A stretch of DNA of 46,410 nucleotides, taken from positions 1-46,410 of the forward strand of contig SHXR01000034.1 of the NCBI GenBank assembly GCA_009693235.1. Direction: 5' to 3'. Below the pieces are notes generated by a model. The model searched no databases. It was given only the letters and a program-made list of their open reading frames with translations, and was not told the origin of the DNA. The translations under genes and the position numbers were made by a program. Source of the stretch: Betaproteobacteria bacterium (GTDB lineage Bacteria; Pseudomonadota; Gammaproteobacteria; Burkholderiales; SG8-39). Positions 1 to 7,322 of this stretch are shown here, piece after piece; the stretch's first letter is position 1, and every line of letters begins with the position of its first letter.

Positions 1-53
1 GCGCGCCCGTGCACTTCGAATCCCTTCGCCGCCGCCAGGGTCATTTGCTTCAT
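1..53 (-). CDS. IS5-family transposase, N-terminal fragment cut by the window edge
   Basis: Reading leftward from the ATG at 53, the protein begins MKQMTLAAAKGFEVHGR, the typical N-terminus of a group of IS5-family (DDE) transposases. Only about 17 residues are inside the window, so the catalytic domain cannot be checked. A Shine-Dalgarno-like GGAAGAG lies about 8 bases upstream on the minus strand. The call rests on recognition of this N-terminal motif plus the IS5-like terminal repeat at 130-145. Confidence 0.7.
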   Translation of the reverse strand, partial: MKQMTLAAAKGFEVHGR

Positions 54-149
54 CGTCGATCTCTTCCAGCGCAGTCATCCATCTCGCAACTAACGCATGA
101 GCATCGCGTATGGTCGACTGCATTGGGAACTTAATCAGTGTTTCCTTAA
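1..149 (-). mobile_element. IS5-family insertion sequence, one terminus (rest lies outside the window)
   Basis: The segment holds the 5' end of a transposase reading leftward and, beyond it, a terminal repeat CTTAATCAGTGTTTCC at 130-145. Read from outside in, this is GGAAACACTGATTAAG. It is followed by TTAA at 146-149, which fits the YTAR target preference of IS5-group elements. Near-identical ends flanked by CTAA occur at 17967-17986 and 29691-29787. The element stops about 36 bp before the recQ start, so it has probably replaced or shifted the native recQ promoter (inference). Confidence 0.75.
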
Positions 150-184
150 AGGAATCGCCTCCACCTATTCTGATTCCTGGCCGC

Positions 185-1984
185 ATGCAGTCCCTGCACA
201 TTCTCCGCGAAGTTTTTGGTTACCGTGAATTTCGTGGTGAGCAAAAGGCCGTCGTCGATCACGTCATAGCCGGGGGTGATTGCCTCGTTCTCATGCCGAC
301 CGGTGGCGGCAAATCGCTTTGCTACCAGATCCCCTCGCTGGTCCGGGCGGGCACCGGCATCGTCGTATCACCGCTCATTGCGCTGATGCAGGATCAAGTC
401 GACGCGTTGCTTGAAGCGGGCGTGCGTGCGGCGTTCCTGAATTCCAGCATGACTTCCGATGAGGCCAATCGCGTTGAGCGCAGCCTGCGTGCGGGCGAAT
501 TGGATTTGCTGTATCTCGCGCCTGAGCGCCTGCTGACCGAGCAGTGCCTGCAATTGTTGGCGCGCTCGAACATTGCGCTGTTCGCGATCGACGAAGCGCA
601 CTGCGTATCGCAATGGGGGCATGATTTCCGTCCGGAGTACATCCAGCTCGCGGTGATCAGGGAACGCTTTCCGGGCGTGCCGCGCATGGCGCTCACCGCG
701 ACGGCCGATTCGCTGACACGCAATGAAATCGTCGACCGGTTGGCCCTCGATGAGCCGCGCATTTTCACCGCCAGCTTCGATCGCCCGAACATTCGCTATC
801 GCATCGTCGAGAAAGACAATCCACGCAAGCAGCTGCTGGCGTTCCTCCGCGATGAACATGAAGGCGATGTGGGCATCGTCTATTGTCTATCGCGTGCCAA
901 AGTCGATGAGACGGCTGACATGCTCGTCGAGGCCGGGCTCCGTGCGCTTCCCTATCACGCCGGGATGCCGTCTGAGCAGCGTCGCCTCAATCAGACGGCG
1001 TTTCTCCGTGAAGATGGCGTGATCATGGTTGCCACCATCGCGTTTGGCATGGGCATCGACAAGCCGGACGTTCGCTTCGTTGCGCATCTCGATTTGCCAA
1101 AGAGCGTCGAGTCGTACTACCAGGAAACGGGGCGGGCCGGGCGTGATGGTCTACCCGCCGATGCGTGGATGACCTACGGGCTCGCCGATGTCGTCCAACA
1201 ACGCCGCATGATCGATACGTCTGAAGCGAATGATCAATACAAGCGCGTCGCGATCGGCAAGCTTGATGCACTCTTGGGCCTTTGCGAGACCAGCGGATGT
1301 CGCCGTGAGCGCTTGCTCGATTACTTCGGTGAGACGAGTAAGCCCTGCGGCAACTGCGACAACTGCCTGGTACCGCCGCGGACGTGGGATGGTACCGAGG
1401 CCGCGCAAAAGGCGCTCTCCTGCATTTATCGCACCGGCCAGCGATTCGGCGCGCTCCATGTCATCGACGTCCTGCTTGGCAATGAGACGCCGCGGGTCCG
1501 CGAATGGGGTCATCAGCACTTGAGCACGTTTGGCATCGGCAAGGCTTTAAGTCAGCAGGCGTGGCGCGGTGTGCTGAGGCAATTGCTGGCCATGGGGTAC
1601 CTCTCTGCCGATCTCGAAGGGTACGGCGGACTGCGGCTGACCGAATCGAGTCGCCCCATCCTGAAGGGCACTCAGACAGTGATGCTGCGCGAACATCTGG
1701 CATCCAAGCCGGCAGGTCGGAAGAGCAAATCCCGCCGTGACGCAACCGTTGAAATCGATGACAGCGATTTGGGCCTTTGGGAGGCATTGCGTTCGTGGCG
1801 CGCTAAGACTGCCCGGGAACACAATGTGCCCGCTTACGTGATCATGCATGATGCGACGCTGAAGGAGATCGTGCGCGTTGCACCAGGCACGCTGGACGAA
1901 CTATCGGAAATTACCGGCATGGGCGTGCGTAAAGTGTCGAACTACGGTGCAGACTTGCTGCGTATTGTTGAACGCAGCGGTTGA
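185..1984 (+). CDS. recQ: ATP-dependent DNA helicase RecQ
   Basis: RecQ is a 3'-5' superfamily 2 helicase of recombination and replication-fork repair. From the chosen ATG (MQSLHILREVFG) the protein has 599 residues, close to the roughly 610 of E. coli RecQ. Visible are Walker A MPTGGGKS (about 37-44), the DEAH box (about 136-139) followed by the aromatic-rich HCVSQWGHDFRPEY segment, motif VI with QETGRAGRDG, the zinc-binding cysteines ending in CGNCDNC, and a C-terminal HRDC domain with ITGMGVRKVSNYG. The frame is open from a GTG at 110, but those 25 residues overlap the IS5-like terminal repeat and do not resemble RecQ, so 185 is preferred. The 3' end overlaps the convergent EamA gene by 43 bases. 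The neighbouring IS end may affect expression. Confidence 0.95.
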   Translation: MQSLHILREVFGYREFRGEQKAVVDHVIAGGDCLVLMPTGGGKSLCYQIPSLVRAGTGIVVSPLIALMQDQVDALLEAGVRAAFLNSSMTSDEANRVERSLRAGELDLLYLAPERLLTEQCLQLLARSNIALFAIDEAHCVSQWGHDFRPEYIQLAVIRERFPGVPRMALTATADSLTRNEIVDRLALDEPRIFTASFDRPNIRYRIVEKDNPRKQLLAFLRDEHEGDVGIVYCLSRAKVDETADMLVEAGLRALPYHAGMPSEQRRLNQTAFLREDGVIMVATIAFGMGIDKPDVRFVAHLDLPKSVESYYQETGRAGRDGLPADAWMTYGLADVVQQRRMIDTSEANDQYKRVAIGKLDALLGLCETSGCRRERLLDYFGETSKPCGNCDNCLVPPRTWDGTEAAQKALSCIYRTGQRFGALHVIDVLLGNETPRVREWGHQHLSTFGIGKALSQQAWRGVLRQLLAMGYLSADLEGYGGLRLTESSRPILKGTQTVMLREHLASKPAGRKSKSRRDATVEIDDSDLGLWEALRSWRAKTAREHNVPAYVIMHDATLKEIVRVAPGTLDELSEITGMGVRKVSNYGADLLRIVERSG

Positions 1985-2868
1985 ACGCAGCGCCGGTTAG
2001 GGCGTGCACCGCGACCGCGTGCGATGGCTTCCACCGCCATCGCGGCGAGAATAATGCCCCCGCCGGTCAGCGTGCCACCCGCTGGTTGCTCGCCCGCCCA
2101 GAGCCACGCCCAGAGTGGCCCCAGTACGACCTCGAGCAAGCCAAGCAGTCCCATTTCGGTTGGCGAAAGGTGGCGTGCCGCGATGACCGCGAGCACGCAT
2201 GGTAAGGCGAGCTGAAAAAATCCGAGGAAGGCGAGAATGCCGACATCGGCTGCGGTCGCTTGCAGGGGCAGTGCCAGGGGCAGGCTTGCCGCGCCAGCGA
2301 TGACGCCGCCTACCAGCACCGCCATGACGAGATCCACATCGGCATGTAGTGCGCGCAGCAACACCCAGTTGGCGCCTGCGGCAACCGGCACCGCGAGCGC
2401 GATCAAATTGCCGACCCAGCCACCCGCGCCCAAATCCGCCCAGAAAATGACGATCACACCTGCCACGGCGACGGTAACTATCACCCAGGTGCGCAATACC
2501 ACGCGTTCCTTGAGAATGAGCCAGGCGAGGATCGTTGCGATCAGCGGCGCAAGGCTGATGATTATGATGGTGCTGGCAACGCTCGTGTAGGTGAGCGCAA
2601 GCATGAAACAGGTGAACTGTACGCTCCATAGCGCGCCCGACAACCAGCCTTCCCAGCCGAGTTTGCGCAACCGATCGATCAAATCGCGCCGATAGAGCGC
2701 CGCGCCGAAGAGCAGCATTGCCAGCACGCAAAACCACGAGCGCAGGAACACCAGCTCCCAGCGCGCCGCCGCCTCGAGCTGACGAACGAACACGCCTGCC
2801 ATGCTCCAGAGGACAGGCGCGATCAGCATCAGCGCGACGCTGCGCGCATGGGGGGGGAAAGATTGCAT
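1942..2868 (-). CDS. EamA/DMT-superfamily inner-membrane transporter
   Basis: About 308 residues from the second Met (MQSFPPHARSVAL), with about ten predicted hydrophobic helices in two repeats, as in drug/metabolite transporters. Each repeat ends in the family signature: SLAPLIATILAWLILKE in the first half and LLEVVLGPLWAWLWAGEQ in the second. A longer reading from 2895 adds nine residues (MRRPARGSP) that look less like a start. The substrate cannot be told; family members export metabolites or amino acids. It lies 36 bases downstream of the glutathione S-transferase gene on the same strand and is the last gene of a four-gene cluster (5411-1942). It runs into the end of recQ. The last 14 or so residues overlap recQ and may be poorly conserved. 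Confidence 0.87.
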   Translation of the reverse strand: MQSFPPHARSVALMLIAPVLWSMAGVFVRQLEAAARWELVFLRSWFCVLAMLLFGAALYRRDLIDRLRKLGWEGWLSGALWSVQFTCFMLALTYTSVASTIIIISLAPLIATILAWLILKERVVLRTWVIVTVAVAGVIVIFWADLGAGGWVGNLIALAVPVAAGANWVLLRALHADVDLVMAVLVGGVIAGAASLPLALPLQATAADVGILAFLGFFQLALPCVLAVIAARHLSPTEMGLLGLLEVVLGPLWAWLWAGEQPAGGTLTGGGIILAAMAVEAIARGRGARPNRRCVQPLRSTIRSKSAP

Positions 2869-2904
2869 CGGCGATCCGCGCGCCGGTCGTCGCACGCAGG
2901 CTAA

Positions 2905-3522
2905 TTACGTGAGCGGCAGCATGATGTGTTTTTGATAAGCGGGCCGTGCTTCCAGCCGCTTGCGGTACGCCTCGACGTTGGGCATCGGCGTTTTTTTCAC
3001 ATCGAGGGCATACCAACGGTAAATATAGACACCGACCGGTATGTCACCCATCGTAAAGCGCTCACCGGCCACATATTGTTTGCCGGACAATCCTTGCTCA
3101 AGCACTTTGAATACTTCAGTCGTCTTGGCGGTGTTGTCGGCGATCTCGGTCATGCTGCGCTTGTCGGCCGGCGTGCGGATCAACCCCCAGAAAACCGGTG
3201 TGATGACCGGATTGATGTTGATCGAGACCCAGTCCATCCAGCGATCCGCATCGGCGCGTACTTTCAGGTCGTTCGGCCATAAATTGCCCGCGCTGTGTTT
3301 GGCTGCAAGGTAGCGCACGATGGCATTCGATTCCCAGAGCACCAAGCCATCATCTTCGATGGTCGGTACCCGGCTATTCGGATTCATCGCCTTGTACTCA
3401 GGCGTGTTGACCACTCCATACGCCATGCCCGCATCGATGCGCTCATACTGCAGATTCATTTCGGCGCACGCCCAGAGCACTTTCTGTACGTTGATCGAAT
3501 TGATGCGCCCCCAAATTTTCAT
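2905..3522 (-). CDS. Glutathione S-transferase family protein
   Basis: A 205-residue cytosolic GST. The N-terminal thioredoxin-like half carries the glutathione-site signature NPNSRVPTIEDD (about 47-58), followed by LWESNAIVRYLA, where the E-S pair binds the gamma-glutamyl group. The C-terminal half is helical, with the GxxFTMGDIPVG capping motif. These enzymes conjugate glutathione to electrophiles or remove halogen or ether groups, and the exact substrate is unknown. A good ribosome site (GGGAGAG) precedes the ATG. It sits 9 bases downstream of a Bug-type receptor in a likely operon (receptor, diiron protein, GST, exporter), which suggests uptake and processing of an organic acid or aromatic compound (inference). 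Confidence 0.92.
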   Translation of the reverse strand: MKIWGRINSINVQKVLWACAEMNLQYERIDAGMAYGVVNTPEYKAMNPNSRVPTIEDDGLVLWESNAIVRYLAAKHSAGNLWPNDLKVRADADRWMDWVSININPVITPVFWGLIRTPADKRSMTEIADNTAKTTEVFKVLEQGLSGKQYVAGERFTMGDIPVGVYIYRWYALDVKKTPMPNVEAYRKRLEARPAYQKHIMLPLT

Positions 3523-3531
3523 CGTCTCTCC

Positions 3532-4497
3532 CTATTCAGATCGCATTCCCGCTGCTTGTACAACGCTAGACCATTTCGTGAGTTCCATGCGCACGTATTC
3601 GGCGAACGCCTCCGCGCTACTTGCCATCGGTTCGGCGCCTTGACCGGCTAATCGTTCGCGCACGTCGGCCAGTCGCATGATGCGCACGATCTCGGCATTG
3701 AGGCGTTGCGTCACCGTCGTTGGCAGGCCGGCAGGCGCAAATATTCCGAACCATGCGCTGACATCGTAGCCGGACAGGCCCGATTCGGCGACGGTTGGTA
3801 CGCCCGCCAACACACTGGATCGTTCCTTGCTGGTGACAGCAATCGCACGCACCGAACCCGCTTTTACATGCGGGGCCGCGGTGAGCACCAGATCAAACAT
3901 CATGTTGACTTGACCGGCCAGCAGGTCGTTGAGTGCTGGTGCGCTCCCTTTATACGGGATATGCACGAGATCGATTCTTGCCATGCTCTTGAATAACTCG
4001 CCCGCTAAATGATTGGACGTGCCGTTCCCGGCCGAGGAGAAATTAAGGACGCCAGGTTTAGCGCGTGCTGCGGCGATCAACTCGGCAACCGTCTTCGCGG
4101 ACAGCGACGGATGCACCAGCAACGCGAAGGGAATCGATGCAACCGGCGAGATCGGTGTGAAATCGCGAATCGGATGGTAGGTGAGCTTCGCATTCAAGCT
4201 TGGATTGATGGCGTGTGAGCTCACCGTGCCGATCATAATCGTGTAGCCGTCGGGGGCGGACTTGGCGGTGGCTTCCGCGCCGATGGCCGTGCCGGCGCCG
4301 GGGCGGTTGTCGATGACCACCAGTTGTCCAAGCCCTTCCGACATTTTCTGGCCGATGGTGCGGGCGAGAATATCGGCCGATCCACCCGGCGGAAACGGTA
4401 CGATCAGGCGCAATGCCTTCGATGGATACGACTGCGCAGCCACCGCGGCAGCAGCCGCCAGCAGCAAGACGCCGACGAAAAATCTGGAAAAGAGCAT
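3532..4497 (-). CDS. Bug-family (tripartite tricarboxylate transporter) periplasmic receptor
   Basis: A 321-residue secreted binding protein. It has a cleavable signal peptide (MLFSRFFVGVLLLAAAAAVAAQ) followed by YPSKALRLIVPFPPGGSADI, the hallmark start of mature Bug proteins. Other family marks are NRPGAGTAIGAEATAKSAPDGYT, the SSAGNGTSNHLAGELFK stretch and HIPYKGSAPALNDLLAGQVNMMFD. Such receptors bind carboxylates and deliver them to TctAB-type permeases, but no permease is encoded nearby, which is normal for the many orphan Bug receptors of Burkholderiales. It starts 5 bases after the stop of the diiron protein gene, so the two are probably co-transcribed. The ligand is unknown. Confidence 0.93.
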   Translation of the reverse strand: MLFSRFFVGVLLLAAAAAVAAQSYPSKALRLIVPFPPGGSADILARTIGQKMSEGLGQLVVIDNRPGAGTAIGAEATAKSAPDGYTIMIGTVSSHAINPSLNAKLTYHPIRDFTPISPVASIPFALLVHPSLSAKTVAELIAAARAKPGVLNFSSAGNGTSNHLAGELFKSMARIDLVHIPYKGSAPALNDLLAGQVNMMFDLVLTAAPHVKAGSVRAIAVTSKERSSVLAGVPTVAESGLSGYDVSAWFGIFAPAGLPTTVTQRLNAEIVRIMRLADVRERLAGQGAEPMASSAEAFAEYVRMELTKWSSVVQAAGMRSE

Positions 4498-4502
4498 TGC
4501 GG

Positions 4503-5411
4503 CTAGCCGTCCAGTTCCGGGATGCGCGGAATCGTTACGCCATAGGGCGCAATTTCGCTGCGGACTTTGTCGATGGCCCGTTTGATGATCGCGATCTCCT
4601 CATCCGGATGCGTTGCGCCGAGCCCGTATTCCATCGCGAGCGTACGGTTGCGGGCTGAGCGCTTGCGTTCGTCTTCCGGCAGATTGACGACCGCATAGAC
4701 ACCGGTGAGGAGCGAGCCGCGCAATTTCTTTGATACCTTGGTGCCGAGCATCGTCTTTTCGCTGTCGGGAAAATCGCTGAAGAACCGGCGCATGATGACG
4801 CGGCCGAATTGAATATGCCGGGCTTCGTCGCGCAGAATCAGTTTGCAGACTTCCTTGATTGAAGCGAAGCGAGCATTTTCATGGCGTGCCTGCAATAGCT
4901 CGCCGGAGATTTGCTCGAAGAGAGTATTGACCGCGAGTCCGGCGAAAAAAGACATCGCTTTCTCGTCTTTCTCGTCGTGAAAGCGCGGGATGATCATCTG
5001 GAAGTAATCGGCTTGCGGCGTCGCCTGATAGGTCGCGACTTTGGCACCGATGGCGTTGGCAATACGGAAGGAAGCCTCGTGATGGCGCAATTCTTCCATG
5101 ATGAAGTTGGTGATGTGCTGCTTGATCTCGAATGGCTGGTGCGAGTAGATCGCATCGCGCAGGCGCTCCGCGCCATACGGGGTGGCGCCGTGCTCCATCC
5201 ATGCGCGCAGAGACCACCACTCGGCACCGGCGCGTCGTACGTCATCGGGCAGCTCGGCGGTAATGAGGTCGGTGAAATCAATTTTTGCCGGATCCCATGC
5301 GAGTTCGCGCGCCTGTTCACAAAGGCGCCACGCATCTGGATAGGCCATTTCCGTAACCACGGGATACGGATTGGGGACTTGCACCACTTCTTCGAGCATG
5401 GAGGCGTGCAT
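4503..5411 (-). CDS. Ferritin-like diiron protein, possible oxygenase
   Basis: A 302-residue, largely helical protein with a ferritin-like carboxylate-bridged diiron site. Visible ligands are E107-x-x-H110 (in MEELRHHEAS), a third-helix Glu (E156, FEQISGE) and E186-x-x-H189 (in RDEARHIQFG). The spacing matches the four-helix bundles of AurF-like N-oxygenases and related ribonucleotide-reductase-like proteins, but I cannot assign it to a named enzyme. A second Met at residue 5 is an alternative start. It is the first gene of the minus-strand cluster that continues with a Bug receptor, GST and EamA exporter. An oxidative step on an imported organic acid or amine would fit that setting (inference). 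Confidence 0.8.
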   Translation of the reverse strand: MHASMLEEVVQVPNPYPVVTEMAYPDAWRLCEQARELAWDPAKIDFTDLITAELPDDVRRAGAEWWSLRAWMEHGATPYGAERLRDAIYSHQPFEIKQHITNFIMEELRHHEASFRIANAIGAKVATYQATPQADYFQMIIPRFHDEKDEKAMSFFAGLAVNTLFEQISGELLQARHENARFASIKEVCKLILRDEARHIQFGRVIMRRFFSDFPDSEKTMLGTKVSKKLRGSLLTGVYAVVNLPEDERKRSARNRTLAMEYGLGATHPDEEIAIIKRAIDKVRSEIAPYGVTIPRIPELDG

Positions 5412-5570
5412 GGTCGTCGTCCTCAGCAGTCAGAGCGGCCGATCTTAGCGCGATTCCTGCCTTCGCCAACGAAGCTGGCGTGGCCGTGACATGATGTCAA
5501 CGCCTATGTTGGCGCCTGTTCCATCTGAATGAGCGTGCGCCAACACTTCGCGAACAAAGGAGCCCCGGCA
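5412..5570. promoter_or_regulatory. Divergent intergenic region with a 13-bp palindrome
   Basis: This 159-bp gap separates the diiron/Bug cluster from the LivK-type receptor, so it must hold promoters for both directions. It contains the palindrome TGACAT-G-ATGTCA at 5487-5499 and, 5' to it, the inverted repeat CGCCA (5464-5468) / TGGCG (5476-5480). Either could be a regulator site, but no regulator gene lies next to it. A clear Shine-Dalgarno (AAAGGAG) lies just before the ATG at 5571. I could not assign -35/-10 boxes with confidence. Confidence 0.4.
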
Positions 5571-6713
5571 ATGAAATCCAATGATCGTCGTAGTTTTCAG
5601 ATTGGCACACTGCTCATCTCGCTGGGCGCCGCACTGCCCACCCAGGCGGCAGATGTCTCGATTCCCGTGCTGGTGCCGATCACGGGGTTTCTCTCCCTCG
5701 AGGGAACTAGTCAGCGAAACGGCGCCCTGCTGGCAATCAAGCGCGCGCCCAAGGGGATCAACATCAAATCCGATGTGTCCGATACCGGAACGTCGCCCGA
5801 TGTTGCTGTGAATGCGCTTGAACGCGCCATCTCGCGCGACCAGCCGACGGCCATCGTCGCATCGATGCTTGGTACCCAGATGCTCGCGATGTTGCCGGTT
5901 GCCTTGGAGGCCAAGGTGCCCCTCCTCACCGTGTCTGGAACCACGCGCATTACCGAACTCAAGAATCCCTACGTGTTTCGCTTCTTTCCAGGCGACGATG
6001 TCGCCAAGGAAGCGCATGTGCGCTACGTCGTCGAAGAACTGGGCAAGAAGCGCATTGCGCTGGTCTATCAAACCACCGCTTACGGTCAAAGCGGGCGGAA
6101 TGAAATCGTCGCCAAGCTGAAGCGCTTCAATCTCGAACCGGTGATGCAGGAAGCGTTGGAGCCTACGATTCGCGACATGTCGCCCGCGGTCAACAAGGTG
6201 CGCGCGGCAAATCCTGATGTGGTCATCATCCATCTGCATTCGCAACCGACCGCCCTGTTTGTACGGGCCGCCACACAGGCGAAATTGAACTTGCCGATCG
6301 TCGCCGGTTCAGCAATGCATCAACCCCCCACCGCCGCATTGCTGGAACCGGCCGAGATGTCCAATGTCTGTGCGGAATCGAATGCCTCGCCGGTCTCGGG
6401 CGAAACCGCCGACCTGCGTGCGTTCCTCAAGTTGTATCGGGACGAATTCAATAGCGACCCGGATGGTTTCGCGCTCGGCCAATATGATGCGGTGTCGATG
6501 ATGCTCGATGTCGTAGCCAGGGGGGCAACGACGCCGGCGGCTGTCACCCAAGCGCTGTCGTCGGCGACCTACCAAGGTCTGGCGATGAGCTATAAATCAG
6601 ACGGCAAGGGCAACATGGCGCACTCGGCTGTCATCCTCTGCTATGACGGCAAGTCACGAATTCCAAAGGTGGTGAAGCGCTACGATAACGTCACGGGGGT
6701 GTTGCCGAAGTAA
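5571..6713 (+). CDS. ABC-type branched-chain amino acid (LivK-like) periplasmic binding protein
   Basis: A 380-residue type 1 periplasmic binding protein. After a signal peptide ending near PTQAA, the mature part begins DVSIPVLVPITGFLSLEG, as in LivK/AmiC-like receptors. It also carries the typical RNGALLAIK-like helix, a central VRYVVEELGKKRIALVYQTTAYGQSG hinge region, and YDAVSMML near the C-terminus. The ATG at 5571 is preferred because AAAGGAG stands directly upstream; a reading from 5529 would add 14 residues across that site. No LivHMGF permease or ATPase genes follow. Instead the next locus is a decayed enolase-superfamily gene, so this receptor is orphaned. Ligand unknown; this clan often binds amino acids or aromatic acids. 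Confidence 0.88.
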   Translation: MKSNDRRSFQIGTLLISLGAALPTQAADVSIPVLVPITGFLSLEGTSQRNGALLAIKRAPKGINIKSDVSDTGTSPDVAVNALERAISRDQPTAIVASMLGTQMLAMLPVALEAKVPLLTVSGTTRITELKNPYVFRFFPGDDVAKEAHVRYVVEELGKKRIALVYQTTAYGQSGRNEIVAKLKRFNLEPVMQEALEPTIRDMSPAVNKVRAANPDVVIIHLHSQPTALFVRAATQAKLNLPIVAGSAMHQPPTAALLEPAEMSNVCAESNASPVSGETADLRAFLKLYRDEFNSDPDGFALGQYDAVSMMLDVVARGATTPAAVTQALSSATYQGLAMSYKSDGKGNMAHSAVILCYDGKSRIPKVVKRYDNVTGVLPK

Positions 6714-6740
6714 TCGTCGGTGCTCGAAAGGGGACGCATC

Positions 6741-7188
6741 ATGGGGCGAACCAAAATTGACGTTGAAGAGTGTTCGAGCGCGATCGGTTGTGGTGCCGCT
6801 TAAGCGGCCCGTCGTGTCCAAGGTCGGTCTGTTTCGGGATTGGCCGATGATCAGTGCCTCTACGGGTTTGAAGAGCCAACCATCTACGGCAACATTCCTG
6901 GCTATGCGCAGCTCGCCCGTGGGTTGAAGACGCCCATGCAACTCGGCGAGAATTTCTACGGTCCTCGCCTTTGTATCAGGCGGTCCAGGCCGGTGCAGGC
7001 TAATTTGTGATGCCCGATCTCATGCGGGTCACCGATACCGCGCACTGGCTTGAGTGGCAGGACTGGGCCGATCCCATCCGATCCTCGCCGAACCGCTTCA
7101 GCGCAAAGACGGCCACCTCATCATTCCCGATCGACCGGGGCAGGGCATCGCATGGGATGAGAAGGCGGTTGCGAAGTTTGCACTATAA
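6741..7188 (+). pseudogene. Mandelate racemase/muconate lactonizing (enolase superfamily) enzyme, heavily decayed
   Basis: Pieces of one enolase-superfamily protein can be read in order but in different frames. The N-terminus MGRTKIDVEE is at 6741. Then VVVPLKRPVVSKVGLF-RDWPMI is at 6787-6852, YGFEEP and GNIPGYAQLARGLKTPMQLGENFYG start from 6861, and LYQAVQAGA follows. Next come VMPDLMRVTDTAHWLEWQDWADPI from about 7007 and ILAEPLQRKDGHLIIP to PGQGIAWDEKAVAKF, ending at TAA 7186-7188. The stretch between WPMI and YGFEEP lacks the KxK and first metal-ligand region, and the part between MPDLMR and TAHWLE is also deleted. A TAA interrupts the GA-x-x-VMPD motif. The gene is clearly dead. The family (acid-sugar dehydratases/racemases) is recognised from motif memory; the substrate is unknown. 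Confidence 0.82.
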
Positions 7189-7322
7189 CGCCCTTATGGC
7201 TGCAAATCCGGCTTCAATTGCTGCTGCAAAAAATTCTATTCATATACCATTCAGTAAATGGCGTATATTGAAAATGTATGAAATAATTTCATGCACTTAA
7301 TATATTCAAAATAAATTCATCA
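7189..7322 (+). promoter_or_regulatory. AT-rich control region with two inverted repeats upstream of the HipA-like gene
   Basis: This stretch is strikingly AT-rich compared with the rest of the window, especially 7240-7320. It holds a perfect 15-bp palindrome ATGAAAT-A-ATTTCAT at 7278-7292. About 35 bp upstream is an imperfect inverted repeat around CCATT-CAGTA-AATGG, with ATATA/TATAT outside. Such paired palindromes just before a HipA-type gene resemble autoregulatory operators. No hipB-type repressor gene is present, but the YjjJ-like protein itself begins with a helix-turn-helix that could bind here (inference). TATATT at 7301-7306 may be a -10 box. Confidence 0.45.

Noticed and set aside
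1997-3016. A 339-codon minus-strand frame overlapping the EamA and GST genes
   Set aside because: Arg-rich sequence without motifs; it runs across two convincingly identified genes in another frame.
5529-5570. Upstream start for the LivK-type receptor
   Set aside because: It would place the strong AAAGGAG inside the coding region and add 14 residues before a normal signal peptide.
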